A DNA stretch of 64,000 bases. Origin: Glandiceps talaboti. Lineage: Eukaryota > Hemichordata > Enteropneusta > Spengelidae. The stretch covers positions 15,077,367 through 15,141,366 of the forward strand of contig NC_135557.1 in NCBI RefSeq assembly GCF_964340395.1, given 5' to 3'. The position numbers and the translations under genes are program-made. The notes under the pieces are model-generated. The model was not told the origin of the DNA, made no database searches, and saw only the letters and a program-made list of their open reading frames with translations. Shown here piece after piece: positions 36,219 through 50,228 of the stretch; position 1 is the first letter of the stretch; each line of letters starts with the position of its first letter.

Positions 36219-36857
36219 TGTATGTATGTATGTTTGTGTGTGCGTATGTATGTATGTATGTATGTATGTATGTGTGTGTGTGTGCGTATGTATGTATGTA
36301 TGTATGTATGTATACATATGAGTGTGTGTGTGTGTGTGTGTGTATTTCCATGTTTGATCCATTTACAGGGTAATACAATGAGTATTAATGTTGCAATGTA
36401 ATGATTTTCAAGTCTACATCTGTATTGTTGGTATTTTTTAACAGAATGTATTGCTAAATAAGCTTTTACAAGTTTACAGGTATTCATCATGTTCTTGCTA
36501 TGACAGTGTTTGTATAATATGACACCTTAAAGAGGCACATTGTATTTAAAACAAAAAAGTATAAATTAAATAATGCATTTTAAAACCGTCTTTCCACCAC
36601 CAGGTATTCATCTATTACTGCATATCTGTGACGAGGTCGATGTATATGGTTATATCCCATCAAGTGACAAAGAAAGATACTGCTATTATTACGAAGACTG
36701 TTGTTTTTTCTGTGGATGGAATTTATTTAACACTCATCCATTCAAAGCTGAAAGAAATTTAGTTCTAAAAATGAACACACGCAATATAGAAGGCTCTCGT
36801 GACAAGACAAAAGTAACATTGCAAGGATATTCTAGATTTAAATGCGAGGACAATTAA
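30848..36857 (+). CDS. Beta-galactoside alpha-2,6-sialyltransferase (ST6Gal), copy 1, 4 coding exons, 416 aa
   Basis: Exons 30848-31475, 33089-33285, 34721-34892 and 36604-36857 (628, 197, 172 and 254 nt) join in frame across GT-AG introns with phases 1, 0 and 1, giving 416 residues (human ST6GAL1 has about 406). The product is a type II Golgi enzyme that transfers sialic acid from CMP-sialic acid to terminal galactose in alpha-2,6 linkage. Layout: basic tail (1-11), membrane anchor (about 12-29), stem, sialylmotif L starting at Cys191 ([19 protein letters not shown], continuing [10 protein letters not shown] in the next exon), motif S (333-352, with Cys341 the likely disulfide partner of Cys191), then Cys/Tyr-rich motif III and the VS box His377-x4-Glu382. 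YIPKES just before motif L is typical of ST6Gal rather than ST3 or ST8 families. All key residues are present. The start is the first ATG after the acceptor at 30777. A near-identical gene lies at 43.2-46.6 kb. Confidence 0.92.
31480..31690. repeat. Intron microsatellites: (CTGT), (CATC) and (TA)n
   Basis: Simple repeats immediately after the exon 1 donor. The same intron of copy 2 has a related run at 43.93-44.2 kb. The (TA)n at about 31635-31685 abuts a Penelope-type fold-back. Confidence 0.85.
31684..31890. mobile_element. Penelope-like terminal fold-back, family B
   Basis: A perfect 47-base inverted repeat (31684-31730 and 31779-31825, starting ATGTTGAGGGTAGAAGAAAA) surrounds a hammerhead ribozyme (31748-31787). 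To the right come CTCTGCGTGCAGACG and TCGAGCACTGTACTACGG, which parallel the family A terminus (CTCTGCCACTGCGG, TAGAGCACTGTCTTAGCAG), and then (TA)n. It is therefore the inverted terminal structure of a second Penelope-like or retrozyme-like family; no protein-coding part is present. Confidence 0.65.
31748..31787 (+). ncRNA. Hammerhead ribozyme, type I, family B
   Basis: In order: stem I 5' strand CTC, core CTGACGA, stem II GTGA-(TTTAC)-TCAC, core GAA, short stem III ACA-(GGCT)-TGT, cleavage residue A (GUA site), stem I 3' strand GAG. All invariant core bases and the A15.1-U16.1 pair are present. Predicted cleavage lies between 31784 and 31785. Stem I is only 3 bp, so activity is uncertain. 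Short-stem-III type I hammerheads are known from Penelope-like elements. Confidence 0.7.
31954..32091 (+). mobile_element. Penelope-like terminal fragment, family A, with collapsed hammerhead
   Basis: A 29-base perfect inverted repeat (31954-31982 and 32004-32032, AGTTTTGGTAGTACTGGAAC) encloses GTGAAACTCCGAGTTACAC. This is the 3' half of the family A hammerhead with CTGATGA and stem II deleted. It is followed by the terminal segment CTCTGCCACTGCGG to CACCGAGT and a (TA)n run. Confidence 0.75.
32204..32246 (-). ncRNA. Hammerhead ribozyme, type I, Penelope family A (copy a)
   Basis: On the minus strand: stem I GTTGT, core CTGATGA, stem II CGCA-(CAA)-TGCG, core GAA, stem III ACT-(CCG)-AGT, cleavage residue T, stem I 3' strand ACAAC. 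Compared with the copies at 48.4 and 50.2 kb, both strands of stem I differ together (GTTGT/ACAAC against GTGT/ACAC), so pairing is kept. A T-T mismatch flanks stem II, as in the other copies. Confidence 0.8.
32513..32854 (-). pseudogene. Penelope-like element protein, C-terminal GIY-YIG endonuclease fragment
   Basis: The fragment (about 113 residues) starts in the Cys-containing linker (NGEC), continues with the GIY-YIG-type core ([18 protein letters not shown], where VYIG stands for YIG) and the conserved basic helix, and ends early (stop after NKEVS) compared with the copy at 50.0 kb. Reverse transcriptase and N-terminal parts are absent, so it is a dead insertion. Confidence 0.8.
32870..32956. 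repeat. (TA)n microsatellite
   Basis: Pure TA run of about 85 bases that truncates the Penelope fragment. Confidence 0.9.
33089..33285 (+). CDS. ST6Gal copy 1, coding exon 2 (second half of motif L)
   Basis: The acceptor is TTTGATAG|ATTC; the donor is AAG|GTATTATG (phase 0). It encodes [17 protein letters not shown] and the TTIRIAN segment, which form the CMP-sialic-acid-binding half of motif L. Confidence 0.88.
33300..34700. other. ST6Gal copy 1, second coding intron
   Basis: AT-rich intron of 1435 bases; copy 2 has 837 at this position and the sequences match only at both ends. No other feature seen. Confidence 0.6.
34721..34892 (+). CDS. ST6Gal copy 1, coding exon 3
   Basis: The acceptor is TTTACCCTAG|TGG; the donor is TTAG|GTGAGA (phase 1). 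It encodes the linker between motifs L and S ([25 protein letters not shown]), which parallels the WYQNPDYNFF and PWELWDILQE region of ST6Gal enzymes. Confidence 0.88.
34965..36345. repeat. (TATG)n array interrupted by a MITE, third intron of ST6Gal copy 1
   Basis: Two long (TATG)n blocks (about 34965-35441 and 35864-36345) with interspersed GTGATACGTGTGTG variants flank the palindromic element at 35443-35855. All long frames here are repeat peptides. The same intron of copy 2 has a GATGT array at this point. Confidence 0.9.
35443..35857. mobile_element. Double-palindrome MITE inserted in the (TATG)n array
   Basis: The ends are CTAGACTGTCGACAGTCGC and its reverse complement (CTGTCGACAGTCTAG). 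Inside, two different units (35446-35515 and 35529-35610), each running from CTGTCGACAG to CGCAACACTAGT, are repeated as inverted copies at 35677-35735 and 35785-35850. Flanks read GTGATA on the left and TGATAC on the right, suggesting a target duplication of about 5 bases within the microsatellite. Related fragments lie at 16.23, 18.9-19.14 and 37.23-37.37 kb. No coding capacity. Confidence 0.75.
36604..36857 (+). CDS. ST6Gal copy 1, terminal coding exon (motifs S, III, VS)
   Basis: The acceptor is CACCACCAG|GTATTC (phase 1). It encodes [20 protein letters not shown] (motif S), a Tyr/Cys-rich motif III (CYYYEDCC), HPFKAERN (VS box with candidate catalytic His377) and ends FKCEDN-TAA, Cys near the end as in ST6Gal enzymes. 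Confidence 0.9.
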
Positions 36858-39040
36858 ATGAGTATATGTATCCAAACTTATTGTAATTAGACACAGGAGA
36901 TATATTATCACGTCATCAGTTTATTATAGCTCAGTATGCAAATGAGGAAAATGATATTGGAAAAAAGCATTTCAAAAGTTTAGAGTTGGCCAGTAACTGT
37001 TAATGTTTTCTATATTACAATCATTGTTATTGCACAAATTGTTTGCTCTCAGTGCCTGTGATCCTATTTTGCATATGACTGACTGTATGTTTTGAGGTGG
37101 AGAACTTATGATGACTCACTGGCAAGTAATCACCAAAATATAAATATTCCCTATCTGGGTTGATCACATGCAAATGCCGCATATTTGAATAATCGTGAGT
37201 GACACACAATCTACACAGCTATTTGCAGGGGAATTTGTAGTCTATCTGCTAGACCTCGGATGTTCTTCCGATAGAATACGACACACGATCGAACATCGCC
37301 CTCACTGCGAATTTCGTTCACTTATAGTATCAAAAGAAAGCCCGAACGTCTAGCAGCAAGACTATGTAATTTGTCTCATTTTGAAAGGTTTTTTTCATTC
37401 TATGAAACAAACAGATTGATTTTCAACTAATTTGTGTATCAAATTACCATCCTACGACATTCACAAACAATTTGTACATGATACATGACCTGTGTGTTTC
37501 TCAGCACAGAAAAAATGCTGAAAACAAGACCCAGAAGCTAGTGCTCTGTACATCAGTTTGAATTTCCCGCATTTGCATAGATTAGCCATAATTCTCTTTA
37601 TATAGGGCAGTTCTGTGTTTTTAATAATATCTGAACACCGTTATAGATCATAATCTTCTTTAATAGGCAACACCATTCCAGAAAGTAAAAGTTTGTTTTT
37701 ATTTCATAAACGTTGGTCTGGAGATTTCTTATCATATTATAGAGTATACTCGGTTGCCAAGCAACACCAAATTGAAACTTCTTTTTCACATCTATTGTTC
37801 TTTGAGTGGATTAGATGAAATCTGAATATGCATGACTACTTAGTTTGTAAGTGTTTGCTTTATTCAGATAAAGTCATGAATATGCATTGTCCATCTAATA
37901 CATATTCTTCGTCGTTAATAAAAATGACTCCCACTGACATTTATCTATAAAAACAGGCGTTTTATTGCTCTTTTTGATCCGTAAGTGATATCATAAATAA
38001 AATATTTTAGTATAGTATTATGTTCGATATTTCGATAACTAACGATTACATAATCAGTTTATTAATATTCTGTCATTTAGTTTTCCAATAAAATATATAT
38101 AGGCTCTGCCACTGCGGTATAGATTGATACTCGGTTAAATATTTAGATAATATAGAAAACTACATATATATATACTTTTTTGTAAGCTGCGATCCTATTG
38201 GTCATATATGACGTAGTGACCTAATTACATTAATTATTTCACAACATGGCGACTTGTAAAAAGATTAGCGTAGTGATCACACTTGGAGATTGGAATGCGC
38301 TGTATACAGTCATCTTATGAAGGGAAATATACATTTTTAGCAATGTTACATTCCTAGAAAGAATACTGATGTTTCTGTGATGTAAATAGCAGATTGAATT
38401 ACGACATACCATCATACAGAAGAATTGAAGCTACGTATGTGGAGTCCACCCACGTGGAATATGTTTACAGTTACACATCCTTGTATCTACTACAAAATAT
38501 ACCAATGCATTTTCTAAATCGTCCAAAATAATATGACATGACAATTTTTACAACATCGAGTCGTTATGTGATTGTAATGTACTCCTTTGTACTTTTGTTC
38601 AAATCGATAGAATAGACGATGTCATTCGTGTCGTTCGAAGCCAAGAGTTTGAAGTAGTCTGGAGCTGAGACTGCCATGTGTTTGCTGTATTTACTAATAC
38701 TATGTATGATTACCTAAAAGTGTTGCCAACTTGTGTTTTAATTAAATTACAATCATTATCATGCACATGCAGATTAAAAAATGAAATTATTCTGTTGTCT
38801 AAATACTAAATACTAAATCCCCCAAAATTGTATGCAAGGGGGGGGGGGGGCAATCTACGGTACTTTAATCTGGCGTATTATCATTCGTATGTAGCCTGCA
38901 CAACTTCAAATTTATTGTGAGGGAAACCGCCAGCTGTTGTCCCATGGGAGTTACATGAATTTCGATTAAAAGTATACCTTGTCAATCATTTATTAGCTTA
39001 GGTATCATACTGTCTTATCATTGGTATGAATATTATACAA
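36858..39040. other. 3' flank of ST6Gal copy 1, mixed paralogous and unique sequence
   Basis: 36.86-37.03, 37.65-38.0 and 38.02-38.09 kb match 46.57-46.75, 46.79-47.11 and 48.14-48.22 kb. A MITE fragment (37221-37372, GATGTTCTTCCGATAGAATA) and a short segment shared with 21.9 and 42.57 kb (37062-37170) interrupt this. A short Penelope family A terminus lies at 38101-38136. No gene seen. Confidence 0.6.
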
Positions 39041-39046
39041 ATGCTA

Positions 39047-39366
39047 ACTTGTTGCCAAGTAGACCTCTGTAGTAGACAGACTACTTTTGCGACAGTCCCA
39101 AGAGAATTACGTGAATAAATTACATATTTGTTGCCAAGTAGACCTCTATAGTAGACCGACTATTTTTGCAACAGTCCCTGGAGAATTACGTGAATAAATT
39201 ACATACTTGTTGCCAAGTAGACCTCTGTAGTAGACCGACTATTTTTGCAACAGTCCCTGGAGAATTACGTGAATAAATTACATACTTGTTGCCAAGTAGA
39301 CCTCTGTAGTAGACCAACTACTTTTGCAACAGTCCCAAGAGAACTACATGAATAAATTACGTGCTT
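39047..39366. repeat. 79-bp minisatellite, 4 copies
   Basis: Four head-to-tail units start at about 39048, 39128, 39207 and 39286, each with TTGTTGCCAAGTAGACCTCT, an ACAGTCCC box and GTGAATAAATTAC. The middle two are the most alike. Outside any exon; absent from the paralogous region near 51 kb. Confidence 0.85.
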
Positions 39367-39737
39367 GTCAATCATTCAACTCTCATTACAATGCAGTCTC
39401 AGTATTGCCCCCAACACACATTAGCACTGGCGGTGTCTCAAAGGGGGCAAACGACTTTGGCGGTACGTCAAAATAACGATGAATAAACAATGCAAGGTCA
39501 GATTGTGAATGAATTTTTAGACACATGAATGCAGAAAAACGGGAAGAACAAAAATTTCATTCGTCGCATACCAGGATTTACGTTCTTCTTTTATTAGCTC
39601 ACACATACACAATCATCTATTCAAAGTTTAGGTATGGGGGGGGGGGGCGGTTTCCCGTAACTTTGCCAAAAGTCGACATTGTAAAAAAGAAAGGCCTGGG
39701 CGCTTGCCCGTGTGAGGGCGCAAACCCGAGGAATTAC

Positions 39738-39738
39738 G

Positions 39739-39805
<67 letters not shown>

Positions 39806-39876
39806 CTCTGCCACTGCGGTATAGAGCACTGTCTTAGCAGATTGATACTCACCGAGTTATATATATATATATATAT
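39738..39876. mobile_element. Penelope family A terminus between two (TA)n runs
   Basis: GGCTCTGCCACTGCGG to CACCGAGT (39803-39858) is flanked on both sides by (TA)n (39738-39802 and 39857-39876). Only the terminal segment is present; no ribozyme or coding part. Confidence 0.8.
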
Positions 39877-40281
39877 GAATCTAGGTAACCGAGACTGCTA
39901 GTAATTCCAGTGGTAAACCAAAAACGCTATCTTTCTGTTTCTGTTTACCACTGTATTTTTAACATTTAGGGAAATGTTCATACTATTTGGGGGATTTATG
40001 TTGGAACAACTAAAAGCAATATCAAACTGTGGTTGCCGTAAATAGAACAAACAAATTCAATAGGACATTTTGGTACAAAATATATTCGACAAGATATGAT
40101 ATGGAAAGTTGAATCATGAGTTTAGCGTTTGACCAGATCTCGGCAGATGATTACTTAAATATAACATACATTACCAATATTTGACATTTGACCTTAGACA
40201 GACCAGTCCTAACCTTTGACGTGCTCTAGACGACAGGATGCCAACATTTGACCTGCTCTAATTATATAGACGAGTGCTAAC

Positions 40282-40605
40282 CTTTGACCTGATCGAGGTA
40301 GATGAGTACTGATTTCTTCACGTGTAGTTGTTTTCTCTCCTCCACAGCAGAACACGTGACAGTCAGTACATAGAAGTCAGTGTTACGTGGTACGTCAATG
40401 ATTAAATGACTTATGACGTGACTCAGTCCGTTTCCAACGTCTTGTCTGGAATTTCGAATGATGTAATTCGGTTGTATGTCTTCCATACCGAAATCCCAGT
40501 CTAGGACTGTATCAGGTTTACTGTTAAAGGCTTCACAAATTACTGTTGGTCTCTCATCGTCATCGCTTCGTCTTTTTGGATATACTAGGAGTCCTTTACG
40601 GTCAG
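40282..40605 (-). pseudogene. Orphan immunoglobulin-like exon (duplicate of 52054-52377)
   Basis: An open 324-base exon with acceptor TTTCAG|CTGACC and donor AAAG|GTTAGC, phase 1 at both ends. It encodes a C2/I-type Ig domain: PTVICEAF (B-strand Cys), LDWDF (Trp) and LTVTCSAV (F-strand Cys). It is almost identical to the exon at 52054-52377; one visible replacement is Val for Glu in NTDFYxLTVTC. No partner V exon or basic tail exon exists nearby, so it looks like a by-product of the tandem duplication. The exon itself is undamaged, so use as an alternative exon of another transcript cannot be excluded. Confidence 0.7.
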
Positions 40606-40671
40606 CTGAAATACGTCACAACATATTAGATAAGTTGGATACAAATCAACACAACACCACACAAACCTTAC

Positions 40672-41005
<334 letters not shown>

Positions 41006-41164
41006 ATAATTTTTCTGGTGATGAGATAGTGTTGAGGTTAAAATCGATGTGTGTTCATTCTCAGGTTGAGACAAACTTGAAATACTGCCAAAGTTAACAC
41101 AATTGTTTGATGATTGGTCGAGTTTCGGTGTTCATAACTTTTATTTGTGCACTGAAAATTGAAA

Positions 41165-41167
41165 CAA

Positions 41168-41223
<56 letters not shown>

Positions 41224-41285
41224 CTAGCTAGCTAGCTAGTTAGCCAGTTAGTTAGTTAGTTAGTTAGTTTATTAGTTAGTTACAT
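41165..41285. repeat. (TTAG)n microsatellite
   Basis: Long TTAG/GTTA run within the block paralogous to 8.57-8.86 kb, where the array is shorter. Confidence 0.9.
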
Positions 41286-41394
41286 ATCGTACACATCATG
41301 CTGATAGGCTTGGCCATTTCTTACCTCACAGTATCAACTTAGAATATCGATAACAAAACCATCTTACTTCACAGAATTACACTGGATGGGTGTG

Positions 41395-41530
41395 TCATGA
41401 TCGGGCTTCGTAGTAACACGTCAACGAATGGTTAGCCCTATGTGATCGATGAGGGCGCACATTACAGGAATATTCGAGTAGAATTATGTAGTAGATCTCG
41501 GTACATACAAAACAACCCAAGTTTTAGCTA
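41395..41530. repeat. Half copy of a hairpin MITE family
   Basis: GTAACACGTCAACGAATGGT and ATCGATGAGGGCGCACAT match the right arm of 42.32-42.47 kb and, inverted, 9.70-9.86 kb. Confidence 0.55.
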
Positions 41531-41939
41531 TGCGAATATCCGAGGACTGCACGAGAGTCTACGTAGAACGCACAGACACAAGAAGCTCAGCGCAATATGA
41601 TATGATATGTGCAAGGGGTTGTATATGTATTTATGACAATACACAAACAAAATTAACATGTGGCTGTGACGTCATTAGTTCAATTGATAAACGAGCTTCG
41701 ATTTATTCCTTGATATTTTACTTTACCCTTTGGACCACAAATGTACACTTGTGGACATTTGTATTAAACTCTAGTATAAGTTCCACTACGATCGTGCTTT
41801 ATCCGAGTCAACTGTATATCGACGATTATTAGTTCGATTGAAGTTCGTAGTTCTCTATGGCAATTTTGTAAATTTCAGCAGGTGGACTTTTCGTGGACTC
41901 GACCAAACGTCTAGATAAGGTCATATTGCTACGTCATCG

Positions 41940-42182
41940 TCACTGTTAACAATCGGTGAGTTATTAGTTGTTCATCTTTTAATGGCGGCCACTTTGTCGC
42001 AGGAGTCAGGCTTGTTTCCAGCGGTGTAGCGTGACAACGGAGATGTATTCTAAGTTCATTTGGAATATTTATATTGAGAGTGTACGAAACGCTAAAATGT
42101 CCAGGAACCAAGCTGAACGTACAGGAGAAGGTTCGACAGTTTGATGATGTGTTTACAATTGTGACTCACGTTTGACACGCAG
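41940..42182 (+). other. Candidate non-coding 5' exon/promoter region of ST6Gal copy 2
   Basis: Paralogous to 12965-13197 and ending in a consensus donor (CACGCAG|GTAAGT). It contains AATGGCGGCC with a short upstream frame of about 15 codons. The next acceptor with coding sequence is at 43214, about 1 kb downstream. Conservation of the donor in both duplicates is the main support for a transcribed leader exon; this is inference. Confidence 0.4.
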
Positions 42183-42319
42183 GTAAGTTGTGTCTCAGAC
42201 AAATAGAATATCAATTTGTGTATGGACATACTAAATTTAACTTTTAGGCATCTCTAGGATATCCTTCAACTTTACTCGGAGCTAAAAGGGCAGTTTTGTG
42301 TGTACCAGTATCTCTGCAT

Positions 42320-42470
42320 GATAGTCGAATATCCTTTTACTGTGCGCCCTCATCGACTATATACACAGGGCTATCACCTGTTGACGTGTTGCACGGAGAA
42401 TCGCAGTAACACGTCAACAAATGATTAGCCCTATGTAGTCGATGAGGGCCCATAGTACAACGATATTCTA
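42320..42470. repeat. Hairpin MITE, full copy
   Basis: GAATATCCTTTTACTGTGCG and CGCCCTCATCGACTATA at the left are mirrored by GTAGTCGATGAGGGC and ACGATATTC at the right. An inner pair, TGTTGACGTGTT and AACACGTCAACA, closes on a short loop. Fragments of the family lie at 9.7 and 41.4 kb. Confidence 0.65.
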
Positions 42471-43281
42471 GTACAATTATGCGGTAGACTACTAAATGGG
42501 GTCCTCGCGACGACTAGTGAGAGAGTCTAACTGTTCTACTACGTGACCTCAAAATGGGACCCTATTTTGCATATGACTGACTGTATGTTTGGAGATGGAG
42601 AACTTGTGATGACTCACTGGCAAGTAATCACCAAAATATAAACATTCCCTATCTGGGTTACCCGTTATTTATAGTCTGAACAAACTGTATTTTTTTTAAG
42701 GCCGGTAGTTAATTATTAACTTAAGTAATGACCTTTCTATGTGTCCTTAACTAATGATTTACACGGTTTAACAACATCAATGAGTCATTAGAACATGTCA
42801 TTATTTATCAAACTAAATTATGAAAGTGATGACGAACTCATTTCCAATCCTAATTAATGTTATTAAGATGAAAGTTAAAAATGAGAATTTTGTATTAAAA
42901 CGGAATAGAATAGCAACAAATAAACAAACAAAAACCACCCATCCAAAATACAAACAAACAAACAAAAACCAACCCACCAATCAACAAACAAACAAACAAA
43001 CAAACAAACAAACAAACAAACAATGACCAACAACATTCCTAGTTGTCAAACTATAAAACCATTCCTCTTTCAGGTATGCTATAATATAGCGTTTTATTTA
43101 CATAAATAATCTCGCCCTGTAAATGATCGAAGAGAAGTATTTCTTACCATCATCACAGTGACACATGTTCCAACTCAAACAGTGATATACTAATCTCTTT
43201 CATTTTTTTTTCAGATCCACAGATTTACTGACTCACTCGAGATCAACAACATCCACCAATCACCATCAAAAGACTGTTATC

Positions 43282-46572
<3,291 letters not shown>

Positions 46573-47560
46573 ATGAGTATGTACTTATTGTAATCAGACA
46601 CAGGAGATATATCATCATGTCATCAGTTTATTATAACTCAGTATGCAAATGTGGAAAATGATATTGGAAAAAAGCATTTCAAAAGTTTAGAGTTGGCCAT
46701 TAACTGTTAATGTTTTCCATATTACAATCATTTTTATTGCACAAACTGTACTTGCTCTCAGTATAATATCTATAATATAATAATATTCTTTAAAAGGCAA
46801 CACCATTCCAGAAAGTAAAAGTTTGTTTTTATTTCATAAACGTTGGTCTGGAGATTTCTTATCATATAGAGTACGCTCGGTTGCCAAGCAACACCAAATT
46901 GAAACTACTTTTTCACATCTATTGTTCTTTGAGTGGATTAGATGAAAACTGAATATGCATGACTACTTAGTTTGTAAGTGTTTGCTTTATCCAGATAAAG
47001 TCGTGAATATACATTGTCCATCTAATTACATATTCTTCGTCGTTAATAAAAATGACTCCCACTGACATTCATCTATAAAACAGGTGTTTTATTGCTCATT
47101 TTGATCCGTAAATGTTGTAATAATCTACAAGTTGTCTAGCAAAGAGTTTCAAATGATACCACCCCTGTGGGTGAACTTAAGCAGAGCATAAACAAACTAT
47201 CGAAGGATAACTAGTGTTTTTTGACGATAGGGGGCGCTGTTTCGGTAGGCCACTAAACTCATACCGTTATTGTTGCAACGACTATAGACTGCTAACTCGT
47301 ACTTCAACTCGAAACATTGGGATACCAAATGGTTTGGGATTTCAGCTGTTTTGGGATTTTGTCCACACGAAAATATGAGAGCTAAGAGTACTGAGTGATT
47401 ACCTTTCTATTAATAGTATCATTTCCGAAATATCTGCATATTTCACGTTTTCGAATTTTGTATTTTTGAAGTTTGTTTTTAATTCCTGTCAGTTGTACAG
47501 CATGTTGTGATTTTTAATGTAATGCGCTTCATAAGAAATAAAGATTAACATTAAGATTAC

Positions 47561-47605
<45 letters not shown>

Positions 47606-47696
47606 TTTTCTCAGTCTCCGAATGTGTAAAATGCACAACTGGCTAACTACATGGCTGTTTGTCCGCCACCCTGTGTATCGGTCTGCCTGTCAGTCG

Positions 47697-47731
<35 letters not shown>

Positions 47732-48290
47732 ATTCCCAATCTGTTCTTTCGGTCTGTCTGTGTTACTTGCAAAACTGTTTGTCTGTCTGTCGGTTTGCCT
47801 GCTTGCCTACTTGTCTGTCACTCTGTTATTCGGTCGGTCGGTCGGTCAGTTTGTTTCTTAGTACTGCATGTCTCTCTATCTCTGCCTGTCTTTCTCTCAG
47901 TTTGTCCCTCTATCTCTATATATGTACCTGTCAGGCTCTATCTAGTACAGAAAGGTTCTATTTCAATTCAAGCTGTTTGGAGTTATCTTTGACTTGATCA
48001 ATACTCGTATATATAGTAAAACTAACTCTGTGTTGAGAAAGTACAAAAAAAAGATATCAAGTTCTGTAACCTTTCTCTAGCTCTGTAACACCACTGAAAA
48101 AGGAAAGAGATATAACTTTTCTTTTGTTCAACTTGGCAGTAGTATTATGTTCGATATTTCTATAACTAACGATTACATTATCACTTTATCAATATTCTGT
48201 CATTTAGTCTGGTTGTTTTACAATGAAAAAAACCTCATAACGCAACTAGATTTTACTGCTCATCCAGATAACTATTCAGATATCAAATAT
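46573..48290. other. 3' flank of ST6Gal copy 2
   Basis: Paralogous to parts of 36.86-38.09 kb. (CTGT)n runs lie at 47562-47605 and 47690-47733, with further CTGT-like repeats to 47930. No gene recognised; the frames of about 100 codons at 47.56-48.0 kb are repeat peptide. Confidence 0.55.
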
Positions 48291-48395
48291 ATATATATAT
48301 ATATATAACTCGGTGAGTATCAATCTGCTAAGACAGTGCTCTATACCGCAGTGGCAGAGCGTAATAGTTTTGGTAGTACTGGAACTCTTTCTTGG

Positions 48396-48436
48396 GTGTA
48401 ACTCGGAGTTTCACGCATATTGCGATCATCAGACAC
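48396..48436 (-). ncRNA. Hammerhead ribozyme, type I, Penelope family A (copy b, inverted arm)
   Basis: The minus strand gives stem I GTGT, core CTGATGA, stem II CGCA-(ATA)-TGCG, GAA, stem III ACT-(CCG)-AGT, cleavage residue T, ACAC. Identical to the copy at 50229-50269, as expected for an inverted arm. Predicted cleavage is between the T and ACAC. Confidence 0.8.
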
Positions 48437-48866
48437 TCTGAGGCCTACTCTCTGGGTGTGCTGTATATATAGAGTGTAGACAATAGAAATACCATCACTA
48501 TTGTCTGTGTCGGTGGGTAGGTGTTGTATGTGTGGAGGTGTTGGTTGTTATTGTGTGGGTTATTGGGTGCGGACAAGTAAGTGTTGGCGGGTTGTTACAT
48601 GTTGGGCTTTGATGTTCCGTTAGTTAACGGATTTAGTTTAGGTGATAGATGCTCTATTGAAGTTGGACAAATAAAACTTATTCTCGTGTCGGCATTTGGA
48701 TATCAACTCAGTTCTTTTGTTTAGTGTGGAGCTTTTGTCTGCTTTAATAATAGTTAGTTTTTCGGTTAAACACAGGTTGCATCGTTTTGTTTTATTGGTG
48801 TATGCTTGGGCTTTCTTGCTGATGGACCAGGATACGGAAAAAGGCTCATTGTTTCTTTTCAGTTTC

Positions 48867-50027
48867 GGGGCCGAAATATGCGAACTGGTCGGAATATTCA
48901 TGCTACACAAATTAGCCAAAAAATACGGTAAAGAAAACATAGGTCTATATAGGGACGACGGACTCGCCGCCTTCAAGAACATCACCGGAAGTAAATCAGA
49001 AAGTATCAGAAAAGACATAACTAAAACCTTCAAAGCCATGGGGTTAAAAATAACCATACTCACCAATCTGAAAACCGTCAACTTTCTAGACATAACGCTC
49101 AACCTCAACAACGGTAAATATTACCCTTACAGGAAACCCAACGACAACCCCATGTACATACACACGCAGTCTAACCACCCACCCAGCATCATCAAGAACA
49201 TATCGTCAGCCATCGGCCGTAGAATTTCCGACATATCATCCGACGAACACATCTTCAACCAGGCAGCCCCACTGTACCAAAATGCACTAAAAACCAGCGG
49301 CCACAAAGAGAACATCACGTACACCAGCACCCCGACGCAGAAAAACAAGAAAAACAGAAATAGAAACACCATCTGGTTTAACCCACCATACAGTAAAAAC
49401 GTAGCCACCAATGTAGGCAAACGATTCCTCAACCTAATCACAAAACATTTCCCAGCAGACTCCAAGTTACACAAAATATTCAACAGAAACAATGTCAAAG
49501 TCAGTTATAGCTGCATGCCAAACATGGCTACCATAATCAAATCGCATAACGCCACCATCTCCAACAGCGAAACTAAACCCACCCAAAAACCCTGTAATTG
49601 CAGACAGAAAGACACCTGCCCTCTGAACGGCGAATGCCAAACGGAAAACATCGTATACCAAGCCACCGTCCACGGAAAACAAACAAAAGTATATATCGGT
49701 CTAACAGAGAACAACTTCAAACAGAGATACGCCAACCACAAACACTCATTCAAACATGAAAAACACGAAAACAGCACAGAACTATCAAAACACATTTGGA
49801 AACTGAAAAGAAACAATGAGCCTTTTTCCGTATCCTGGTCCATCAGCAAGAAAGCCCAAGCATACACCAATAAAACAAAACGATGCAACCTGTGTTTAAC
49901 CGAAAAACTAACTATTATTAAAGCAGACAAAAGCTCCACACTAAACAAAAGAACTGAGTTGATATCCAAATGCCGACACGAGAATAAGTTTTATTTGTCC
50001 AACTTCAATAGAGCATCTATCACCTAA
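48867..50027 (+). pseudogene. Penelope-like reverse transcriptase / GIY-YIG endonuclease, N-terminally truncated
   Basis: The frame is open for about 387 residues. It begins inside the reverse transcriptase just ahead of the catalytic box (GLYRDDGLA, a YxDD-type motif), continues through the thumb (FLDITLNL), a basic linker and a Cys cluster (CNCRQKDTCPLNGEC), then the GIY-YIG-type nuclease ([28 protein letters not shown]), and ends ASIT-TAA. That order is diagnostic for Penelope-like elements. The frame formally extends upstream to an ATG at 48696, but that part is antisense of the inverted arm and is not real protein. The finger and palm N-terminal part is missing, so it is a dead copy, though the remaining frame has no stop. 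Confidence 0.85.
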
Positions 50028-50228
50028 ACTAAATCCGTTAACTAACGGAACATCAAAGCCCAACATGTAACAACCCGCCAACACTTACTTGTCCGCACCC
50101 AATAACCCACACAATAACAACCAACACCTCCACACATACAACACCTACCCACCGACACAGACAATAGTGATGGTATTTCTATTGTCTACACTCTATATAT
50201 ACAGCACACCCAGAGAGTAGGCCTCAGA

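Noticed and set aside
48696-48866. Upstream extension of the Penelope frame to an ATG
   Set aside because: This part is antisense of the inverted terminal copy, so the ATG is not the native start.
48638-49111. Minus-strand frame of 157 codons
   Set aside because: Its C-terminal half is the inverted copy of the Penelope protein end and its N-terminal half is antisense of the reverse transcriptase. It is a by-product of the fold-back.
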